64,000 nt of DNA from Solea solea (Eukaryota; Chordata; Actinopteri; Pleuronectiformes; Soleidae). A program made the position numbers and the translations under genes. Shown piece by piece: positions 48,401 through 61,800 of this stretch; positions within the stretch are counted from its first letter, which is position 1; every line of letters starts with the position of its first letter. The stretch is from positions 284,001 through 348,000 of the forward strand of contig NC_081144.1 of NCBI RefSeq assembly GCF_958295425.1. The letters are read 5' to 3'. Under the pieces are notes generated by a model. The model was not told the origin of the DNA. It made no database searches and was given only the letters and a program-made list of their open reading frames with translations.

Positions 48401-51400
48401 GGTCACATTCTGGGCGACATACTAAACTATGACATTTTGGTCACATTTTGGACGACATACTAAACTATGACATTTTGGTCACATTCTGGGCGACATACTA
48501 AACTATGACATTTTGATGACTTTTTGACAACATACTAAACTATGACATTTTTGTCACATTTTGGACGACATACTTAACTATGACATTTTTGTCACATTTT
48601 GAACGACATACTAAACTATGACATTTTTGTCACATTTTGGACGACATACTTAACTATGACATTTTGATGACTTTTTGCACGACATACTAAACTATGACAT
48701 TTTTGTCACATTTTGGACGACATACTAAACTATGACATTTTGGTCACATTTTGCACGACATACTAAACTATGACATTTTGATGACTTTTTGCACGACATA
48801 CTAAACTATGACATTTTTGTCACATTTTGCACGACATACTAAACTATGACATTTTTGTCACATTTTGGACGACATACTTAACTATGACATTTTTGTCACA
48901 TTTTGAACAACATACTAAACTATGACATTTTTTGTCACATTTTGGACGACATACTAAACTATGACATTTTGGTCACATTTTGCACGACATACTAAACTAT
49001 GACATTTTGATGACTTTTTGCACGACATACTAAACTATGACATTTTTGTCACATTTTGGACGACATACTAAACTATGACATTTTTGTCACATTTTGGACG
49101 ACATACTTAACTATGACATTTTTGGCACATTTTGGACGACATACTAAACTATGACATTTTGGTCACATTTTGCACGACATACTAAACTATGACATTTTGA
49201 TGACTTTTTGCACGACATACTAAACTATGACATTTTTGTCACATTTTGCACGACATACTAAACTATGACATTTTTGTCACATTTTGGACGACATACTTAA
49301 CTATGACATTTTTGTCACATTTTGAACAACATACTAAACTATGACATTTTTGTCACATTTTGGACGACATACTTAACTATGACATTTTTGTCACATTTTG
49401 GACGACATACTAAACTATGACATTTTTGTCACATTTTGCACGACATACTAAACTGTGACATTTTTGTCACATTCTGGGCGACATACTAAACTATGACATT
49501 TTGATGACTTTTTGACAACATACTAAACTATGACATTTTTGTCACATTTTGGACGACATACTTAACTATGACATTTTTGTCACATTTTGAACGACATACT
49601 AAACTATGACATTTTTGTCACATTTTGGACGACATACTAAACTATGACATTTTTGTCACATTTTGGACGACATACTAAACTATGACATTTTTGTCACATC
49701 TTGCACGACATACTAAACTATGACATTTTGATGACTTTTTGCACGACATACTAAACTATGACATTTTTGTCACATTTTGGACGACATACTAAACTATGAC
49801 ATTTTGGTCACATTTTGCACGACATACTAAACTATGACATTTTGATGACTTTTTGCACGACATACTAAACTATGACATTTTTGTCACATTTTGCACGACA
49901 TACTAAACTATGACATTTTTATCACATTTTGGACGACATACTTAACTATGACATTTTTGTCACATTTTGAACAACATACTAAACTATGACATTTTTGTCA
50001 CATTTTGGACGACATACTAAACTATGACATTTTTGTCACATTTTGCACGACATACTAAACTATGACATTTTGATGACTTTTTGCACGACATACTAAACTA
50101 TGACATTTTTGTCACATTTTGGACGACATACTAAACTATGACATTTTTGGCACATTTTGGACGACATACTAAACTATGACATTTTTGGCACATTTTGAAC
50201 GACATACTAAACTATGACATTTTTATCACATTTTGGACGACATACTAAACTATGACATTTTTGTCACATTTTGGACGACATACTAAACTATGACATTTTG
50301 GTCACATTTTTCACGACATACTAAACTATGACATTTTGGTCACATTTTGCACGACATACTAAACTATGACATTTTGATGACTTTTTGCACGACATACTAA
50401 ATTATGACATTTTTGATCACATTTTGGACGACATACTAAACTATGACATTTTACTCACATTTTGGACGACATACTAAACTATGACATTTTGGTCACATTT
50501 TGGACGACATACTAAACCATGACATTTTGGTCACATTTTGCACGACATACTAAACTATGACATTTTTGTCACATTTTGGACGACATACTAAACTATGACA
50601 TTTTGGTCACATTTTGCACGACATACTAAACTATGACATTTTTGTCACATTTTGGACGACATACTAAACTATGACATTTTGATGACTTTTTGCACGACAT
50701 ACTAAACTATGACATTTTTGTCACATTTTGGACGACATACTAAACTATGACATTTTGGTCACATTTTGCAAGACATACTAAACTATGACATTTTGATTAC
50801 TTTTTGCACGACATACTAAACTATGACATTTTGTTCACATTTTGGACGACATACTTAACCATGACATTTTTGTCACATTTTGGACGACATACTTAACCAT
50901 GACATTTTTGTCACATTTTGGAGGACATACTAAACTATGACATTTTTGTCACATTTTGGACGACATACTAAACTATGACATTTTTGTCACATTTTAAACG
51001 ACATACTAAACTATGACATTTTTGTCACATTTTGAACGACATACTAAACTATGACATTTTTGTCACATTTTGGACGACATACTAAACTATGACATTTTGG
51101 TCACATTTTGCACGACATACTAAACTATGACATTTTGATGACTTTTTGCATGACATACTAAACTATGACATTTTTGTCACATTTTGGACGACATACTAAA
51201 CTATGACATTTTTGTCACATTTTGGACGACATACTTAACTATGACATTTTGATGACTTTTTGCACGACATACTAAACTATGACATTTTTGTCACATTTTG
51301 GACGACATACTAAACTATGACATTTTGGTCACATTTTGCACGACATACTAAACTATGACATTTTTGATGACTTTTTGGACGACATACTAAACTATGACAT

Positions 51401-52707
51401 TTTTGTCACATTTTGGACGACATACTAAACTATGACATTTTGGTCACATTTTGCAAGACATACTAAACTATGACATTTTGATGACTTTTTGCACCACATA
51501 CTAAACTCTGACATTTTGTTCACATTTTGGACGACATACTTAACCATGACATTTTTGTCACATTTTGGACGACATACTTAACCATGACATTTTTGTCACA
51601 TTTTGGACGACATACTAAACTATGACATTTTGATGACTTTTTGCACGACATACTAAACTATGACATTTTTGTCACATTTTGGACGACATACTAAACTATG
51701 ACATTTTTGTCACATTTTGGACGACATACTAAACTATGACATTTTGGTCACATTTTGAACGACATACTAAACTATGACATTTTGGTCAAATTTTGGACGA
51801 CATACTAAACTATGACATTTTGGTCACATTTTGCACGACATACTAAACTATGACATTTTTGTCACATTTTAAACGACATACTAAACTATGACATTTTTGT
51901 CACATTTTGAACGACATACTAAACTATGACATTTTTGTCACATTTTGCACGACATACTAAACTATGACATTTTTGTCACATTTTGGACGACATACTAAAC
52001 TATGACATTTTGGTCACATTTTGCAAGACATACTAAACTATGACATTTTGATTACTTTTTGCACGACATACTAAACTATGACATTTTGTTCACATTTTGG
52101 ACGACATACTTAACCATGACATTTTTGTCACATTTTGGACGACATACTTAACCATGACATTTTTGTCACATTTTGGAGGACATACTAAACTATGACATTT
52201 TTGTCACATTTTGGACGACATACTAAACTATGACATTTTTGTCACATTTTAAACGACATACTAAACTATGACATTTTTGTCACATTTTGAACGACATACT
52301 AAACTATGACATTTTGGTCACATTTTGCACGACATACTAAACTATGACATTTTGATGACTTTTTGCATGACATACTAAACTATGACATTTTTGTCACATT
52401 TTGGACGACATACTAAACTATGACATTTTTGTCACATTTTGGACGACATACTTAACTATGACATTTTGATGACTTTTTGCACGACATACTAAACTATGAC
52501 ATTTTTGTCACATTTTGGACGACATACTAAACTATGACATTTTGGTCACATTTTGCACGACATACTAAACTATGACATTTTTGATGACTTTTTGGACGAC
52601 ATACTAAACTATGACATTTTTGTCACATTTTGGACGACATACTAAACTATGACATTTTGGTCACATTTTGCAAGACATACTAAACTATGACATTTTGATG
52701 ACTTTTT

Positions 52708-55700
52708 GCACCACATACTAAACTCTGACATTTTGTTCACATTTTGGACGACATACTTAACCATGACATTTTTGTCACATTTTGGACGACATACTTAACC
52801 ATGACATTTTTGTCACATTTTGGACGACATACTAAACTATGACATTTTGATGACTTTTTGCACGACATACTAAACTATGACATTTTTGTCACATTTTGGA
52901 CGACATACTAAACTATGACATTTTTGTCACATTTTGGACGACATACTAAACTATGACATTTTGGTCACATTTTGAACGACATACTAAACTATGACATTTT
53001 GGTCAAATTTTGGACGACATACTAAACTATGACATTTTGGTCACATTTTGCACGACATACTAAACTATGACATTTTTGTCACATTTTAAACGACATACTA
53101 AACTATGACATTTTTGTCACATTTTGAACGACATACTAAACTATGACATTTTTGTCACATTTTGCACGACATACTAAACTATGACATTTTTGTCACATTT
53201 TGGACGACATACTAAACTATGACATTTTGGTCACATTTTGCAAGACATACTAAACTATGACATTTTGATTACTTTTTGCACGACATACTAAACTATGACA
53301 TTTTGTTCACATTTTGGACGACATACTTAACCATGACATTTTTGTCACATTTTGGACGACATACTTAACCATGACATTTTTGTCACATTTTGGAGGACAT
53401 ACTAAACTATGACATTTTTGTCACATTTTGGACGACATACTAAACTATGACATTTTTGTCACATTTTAAACGACATACTAAACTATGACATTTTTGTCAC
53501 ATTTTGAACGACATACTAAACTATGACATTTTTGTCACATTTTGGACGACATACTAAACTATGACATTTTGGTCACATTTTGCACGACATACTAAACTAT
53601 GACATTTTGATGACTTTTTGCATGACATACTAAACTATGACATTTTTGTCACATTTTGGACGACATACTAAACTATGACATTTTTGTCACATTTTGGACG
53701 ACATACTTAACTATGACATTTTTGTCACATTTTGAACGACATACTAAACTATGACATTTTTGTCACATTTTGGACGACATACTAAACTATGACATTTTTG
53801 TCACATTTTGAACGACATACTAAACTATGACATTTTGGTCACATTTTGCCATCATACTAAACTATGACAATTTTTGTCACATTTTGGGCGACATACTAAA
53901 CTATGACATTTTTGTCACATTTTGGACGACATACTAAACTATGACATTTTTGTCACATTTTTCACGACATACTAAACTATGACATTTTGGTCACATTTTG
54001 CACGACATACTAAACTATGACATTTTGATGACTTTTTGCACGACATACTAAACTATGACATTTTTGTCACATTTTGGACGACATACTAAACTATGACATT
54101 TTGGTCACATTTTGCACGACATACTAAACTATGACATTTTTGATGACTTTTTGGACGACATACTAAACTATGACATTTTTGTCACATTTTGGACGACATA
54201 CTAAACTATGACATTTTGGTCACATTTTGCAAGACATACTAAACTATGACATTTTGATGACTTTTTGCACCACATACTAAACTCTGACATTTTGTTCACA
54301 TTTTGGACGACATACTTAACCATGACATTTTTGTCACATTTTGGACGACATACTTAACCATGACATTTTTGTCACATTTTGGACGACATACTAAACTATG
54401 ACATTTTGATGACTTTTTGCACGACATACTAAACTATGACATTTTTGTCACATTTTGGACGACATACTAAACTATGACATTTTTGTCACATTTTGGACGA
54501 CATACTAAACTATGACATTTTGGTCACATTTTGAACGACATACTAAACTATGACATTTTGGTCAAATTTTGGACGACATACTAAACTATGACATTTTGGT
54601 CACATTTTGCACGACATACTAAACTATGACATTTTTGTCACATTTTAAACGACATACTAAACTATGACATTTTTGTCACATTTTGAACGACATACTAAAC
54701 TATGACATTTTTGTCACATTTTGCACGACATACTAAACTATGACATTTTTGTCACATTTTGGACGACATACTAAACTATGACATTTTGGTCACATTTTGC
54801 AAGACATACTAAACTATGACATTTTGATTACTTTTTGCACGACATACTAAACTATGACATTTTGTTCACATTTTGGACGACATACTTAACCATGACATTT
54901 TTGTCACATTTTGGACGACATACTTAACCATGACATTTTTGTCACATTTTGGAGGACATACTAAACTATGACATTTTTGTCACATTTTGGACGACATACT
55001 AAACTATGACATTTTTGTCACATTTTAAACGACATACTAAACTATGACATTTTTGTCACATTTTGAACGACATACTAAACTATGACATTTTTGTCACATT
55101 TTGGACGACATACTAAACTATGACATTTTGGTCACATTTTGCACGACATACTAAACTATGACATTTTGATGACTTTTTGCATGACATACTAAACTATGAC
55201 ATTTTTGTCACATTTTGGACGACATACTAAACTATGACATTTTTGTCACATTTTGGACGACATACTTAACTATGACATTTTTGTCACATTTTGAACGACA
55301 TACTAAACTATGACATTTTTGTCACATTTTGGACGACATACTAAACTATGACATTTTTGTCACATTTTGAACGACATACTAAACTATGACATTTTGGTCA
55401 CATTTTGCCATCATACTAAACTATGACAATTTTTGTCACATTTTGGGCGACATACTAAACTATGACATTTTTGTCACATTTTGGACGACATACTAAACTA
55501 TGACATTTTTGTCACATTTTTCACGACATACTAAACTATGACATTTTGGTCACATTTTGCACGACATACTAAACTATGACATTTTGATGACTTTTTGCAC
55601 GACATACTAAACTATGACATTTTTGTCACATTTTGGACGACATACTAAACTATGACATTTTGGTCACATTTTGCACGACATACTAAACTATGACATTTTT

Positions 55701-55825
55701 GATGACTTTTTGGACGACATACTAAACTATGACATTTTTGTCACATTTTGGACGACATACTAAACTATGACATTTTGGTCACATTTTGCAAGACATACTA
55801 AACTATGACATTTTGATGACTTTTT
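52708..55825 (+). repeat. 1,559-bp higher-order unit, two successive copies
   Basis: GCACCACATACTAAACTCTG occurs at 52708, 54267 and 55826, two intervals of exactly 1,559 bases (41 monomers plus 1 base). GCCATCATACTAAAC recurs at 53848 and 55407 with the same spacing. Nearby copies of the first marker at 51491, 57193 and 60260 have other spacings, so the regular order breaks down outside. Confidence 0.8.
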
Positions 55826-58800
55826 GCACCACATACTAAACTCTGACATTTTGTTCACATTTTGGACGACATACTTAACCATGACATTTTTGTCACATTT
55901 TGGACGACATACTTAACCATGACATTTTTGTCACATTTTGGACGACATACTAAACTATGACATTTTGATGACTTTTTGCACGACATACTAAACTATGACA
56001 TTTTTGTCACATTTTGGACGACATACTAAACTATGACATTTTTGTCACATTTTGGACGACATACTAAACTATGACATTTTGGTCACATTTTGAACGACAT
56101 ACTAAACTATGACATTTTGGTCAAATTTTGGACGACATACTAAACTATGACATTTTGGTCACATTTTGCACGACATACTAAACTATGACATTTTTGTCAC
56201 ATTCTGGGCGACATACTAAACTATGACATTTTGATGACTTTTTGACAACATACTAAACTATGACATTTTTGTCACATTTTGGACGAGATACTTAACTATG
56301 ACATTTTTGTCACATTTTGCACGACATACTAAACTATGACATTTTTGTCACATTTTGGACGACATACTTAACTATGACATTTTTGTCACATTTTGAATGA
56401 CATACTAAACTATGACATTTTTGTCACATTTCGGACGACATACTAAACTATGACATTTTTGTCACATTTTTCACGACATACTAAACTATGACATTTTGGT
56501 CACATTTTGCCATCATACTAAACTATGACATTTTTGTCACATTTTTCACGACATACTAAACTATGACATTTTTGTCACATTTTGGACGACATACTAAACT
56601 ATGACATTTTTGTCACATTTTGGACGACATACTTAACTATGACATTTTTGTCACATTTTGAACGACATACTAAACTATGACATTTTTGTCACATTTTGGA
56701 CGACATACTAAACTATGACATTTTTGTCACATTTTGAACGACATACTAAACTATGACATTTTGGTCACATTTTGCCATCATACTAAACTATGACAATTTT
56801 TGTCACATTTTGGGCGACATACTAAACTATGACATTTTTGTCACATTTTGGACGACATACTAAACTATGACATTTTTGTCACATTTTTCACGACATACTA
56901 AACTATGACATTTTGGTCACATTTTGCACGACATACTAAACTATGACATTTTGATGACTTTTTGCACGACATACTAAACTATGACATTTTTGTCACATTT
57001 TGGACGACATACTAAACTATGACATTTTGGTCACATTTTGCACGACATACTAAACTATGACATTTTTGATGACTTTTTGGACGACATACTAAACTATGAC
57101 ATTTTTGTCACATTTTGGACGACATACTAAACTATGACATTTTGGTCACATTTTGCAAGACATACTAAACTATGACATTTTGATGACTTTTTGCACCACA
57201 TACTAAACTCTGACATTTTGTTCACATTTTGGACGACATACTTAACCATGACATTTTTGTCAAATTTTGGACGACATACTTAACCATGACATTTTTGTCA
57301 CATTTTGGACGACATACTAAACTATGACATTTTGATGACTTTTTGCACGACATACTAAACTATGACATTTTTGTCACATTTTGGACGACATACTAAACTA
57401 TGACATTTTTGTCACATTTTGGACGACATACTAAACTATGACATTTTGGTCACATTTTGAACGACATACTAAACTATGACATTTTGGTCAAATTTTGGAC
57501 GACATACTAAACTATGACATTTTGGTCACATTTTGCACGACATACTAAACTATGACATTTTTGTCACATTCTGGGCGACATACTAAACTATGACATTTTG
57601 ATGACTTTTTGACAACATACTAAACTATGACATTTTTGTCACATTTTGGACGAGATACTTAACTATGACATTTTTGTCACATTTTGCACGACATACTAAA
57701 CTATGACATTTTTGTCACATTTTGGACGACATACTTAACTATGACATTTTTGTCACATTTTGAATGACATACTAAACTATGACATTTTTGTCACATTTTT
57801 CACGACATACTAAACTATGACATTTTGGTCACATTTTGCCATCATACTAAACTATGACATTTTTGTCACATTTTTCACGACATACTAAACTATGACATTT
57901 TTGTCACATTTTTCACGACATACTAAACTATGACATTTTTGTCACATTTTGGACGACATACTAAATTATGACATTTTTGTCACATTTTGGACGACATACT
58001 AAACTATGACATTTTTGTCACATTTTGGACAACATACTAAACTATGACATTTTGGTCACATTTTGCACGACATACTAAACTGTGACATTTTGATGACTTT
58101 TTGGACGACATACTAAACTATGACATTTTTGTCCCATTTTGGACGACATACTAAACTATGACATTTTTGTCACATTTTGGACGACATACTAAACTATGAC
58201 ATTTTGGTCACATTTTGCACGACATACTAAACTATGACATTTTGGTCACATTTTGCACGACATACTAAACTATGACATTTTTGATGACTTTTTGGACGAC
58301 ATACTAAACTATGACATTTTTGTCACATTTTGGAGGACATACTAAACTATGACATTTTTGTCACATTTTGGACGACATACTAAACTATGACATTTTTGTC
58401 ACATTTTGGACGACATACTAAACTATGACATTTTTGTCACATTTTGGACGACATACTAAACTATGACATTTTGGTCACATTTTGCACGACATACTAAACT
58501 ATGACATTTTGATGACTTTTTGGACGACATACTAAACTATGACATTTTTGTCCCATTTTGGACGACATACTAAACTATGACATTTTTGTCACATTTTGGA
58601 CGACATACTAAACTATGACATTTTGGTCACATTTTGAACGACATACTAAACTATGACATTTTGGTCACATTTTGGAGGACATACTAAACTATGACATTTT
58701 TGATGACTTTTTGGACGACATACTAAACTATGACATTTTTGTCACATTTTGGACGACATACTAAACTATGACATTTTTGTCACATTTTGGACAACATACT

Positions 58801-61800
58801 AAACTATGACATTTTGGTCACATTTTGCACGACATACTAAACTGTGACATTTTGATGACTTTTTGGACGACATACTAAACTATGACATTTTTGTCCCATT
58901 TTGGACGACATACTAAACTATGACATTTTTGTCACATTTTGGACGACATACTAAACTATGACATTTTTGTCACATTTTGGACGACATACTAAACTATGAC
59001 ATTTTTGTCACATTTTTCACGACATACTAAACTATGACATTTTGATCACATTTTGCCATCATACTAAACTATGACATTTTTGTCACATTTTGGGGCGACA
59101 TACTAAACTATGACATTTTTGTCACATTTTGGACGACATACTAAACTATGACATTTTGGTCACATTTTTCACGACATACTAAACTATGACATTTTGATCA
59201 CATTTTGCCATCATAGTAAACTATGACATTTTTGTCACATTTGGGGCGACATACTAAACTATGACATTTTTGTCACATTTTGGACAGCATACTAAACTAT
59301 GACATTTTTGTCACATTTTGGACGACATACTAAACTATGACATTTTTGTCACATTTTGGGGCGACATACTAAACTATGACATTTTTGTCACATTTTGGAC
59401 GACATACTAAACTATGACATTTTGGTCACATTTTTCACGACATACTAAACTATGACATTTTGATCACATTTTGCCATCATAGTAAACTATGACATTTTTG
59501 TCACATTTGGGGCGACATACTAAACTATGACATTTTTGTCACATTTTGGACAGCATACTAAACTATGACATTTTTGTCACATTTTGGACGACATACTAAA
59601 CTATGACATTTTTGTCACATTTTGGACGACATACTAAACTATGACATTTTGGTCACATTTTGCACGACATACTAAACTATGACATTTTTGATGACTTTTT
59701 GGACGACATACTAAACTATGACATTTTTGTCACATTTTGGACGACATACTAAACTATGACATTTTTGTTACATTTTGAACGACATACTAAACTATGACAT
59801 TTTTGTCACATTTTGGACGACATACTAAACTATGACATTTTTGTCACATTTTGGACAACATACTAAACTATGACATTTTGGTCACATTTTGCACGACATA
59901 CTAAACTATGACATTTTGATGACTTTTTGGACGACATACTAAACTATGACATTTTTGTCCCATTTTGGATGACATACTAAACTATGACATTTTTGTCACA
60001 TTTTGCACTACATACTAAACTATGACTTTTTGCACGACATACTAAACTATGACATTTTTGTCACATTTTGCACGACATACTAAACTATGACATTTTGGTC
60101 ACATTTTGCACGACATACTAAACTATGACATTTTGATGACTTTTTGCACGACATACTAAACTATGACATTTTTGTCACATTTTGGACGACATACTAAACT
60201 ATGACATTTTGGTCACATTTTGCAAGACATACTAAACTATGACATTTTGATGACTTTTTGCACCACATACTAAACTCTGACATTTTGTTCACATTTTGGA
60301 CGACATACTTAACCATGACATTTTTGTCACATTTTGGACGACATACTTAACCATGACATTTTTGTCACATTTTGGACGACATACTAAACTATGACATTTT
60401 GATGACTTTTTGCACGACATACTAAACTATGACATTTTTGTCACATTTTGCACGACATACTAAACTATGACATTTTTATCACATTTTGCACGACATACTA
60501 AACTATGACATTTTGATGACTTTTTGGACGACATACTAAACTATGACATTTTTGTCCCATTTTGGATGACATACTAAACTATGACATTTTTGTCACATTT
60601 TGCACTACATACTAAACTATGACTTTTTGCACGACATACTAAACTATGACATTTTTGTCACATTTTGCACGACATACTAAACTATGACATTTTGGTCACA
60701 TTTTGCACGACATACTAAACTATGACATTTTGATGACTTTTTGCACGACATACTAAACTATGACATTTTTGTCACATTTTGGACGACATACTTAACCATG
60801 ACATTTTTGTCACATTTTGGACGACATACTTAACCATGACATTTTTGTCACATTTTGGACGACATACTAAACTATGACATTTTGATGACTTTTTGCACGA
60901 CATACTAAACTATGACATTTTTGTCACATTTTGGACGACATACTTAACTATGACATTTTTGTCACATTTTGAACGACATACTAAACTATGACATTTTTGT
61001 CACATTTTGGACGACATACTTAACTATGACATTTTTGTCACATTTTGAATGACATACTAAACTATGACATTTTTGTCACATTTTGGACGACATACTAAAC
61101 TATGACATTTTTGTCAGATTTTTCACGACATACTAAACTATGACATTTTGGTCACATTTTGCCATCATACTAAACTATGACATTTTTGTCACATTTTTCA
61201 CGACATACTAAACTATGACATTTTTGTCACATTTTTCACGACATACTAAACTATGACATTTTTGTCACATTTTTCACGACATACTAAACTATGACATTTT
61301 TGATGACTTTTTGGACGACATACTAAACTATGACATTTTTGTCACATTTTGGACGACATACTAAACTATGACATTTTTGTCACATTTTGGACAACATACT
61401 AAACTATGACATTTTGGTCACATTTTGCACGACATACTAAACTGTGACATTTTGATGACTTTTTGGACGACATACTAAACTATGACAATTTTGTCCCATT
61501 TTGGACGACATACTAAACTATGACATTTTTGTCACATTTTGGACGACATACTAAACTATGACATTTTGGTCACATTTTTCACGACATACTAAACTATGAC
61601 ATTTTGGTCACATTTTGCACGACATACTAAACTATGACATTTTTGATGACTTTTTGGACGACATACTAAACTATGACATTTTTGTCACATTTTGGAGGAC
61701 ATACTAAACTATGACATTTTTGTCACATTTTGGACGACATACTAAACTATGACATTTTTGTCACATTTTGAACGACATACTAAACTATGACATTTTTGTC

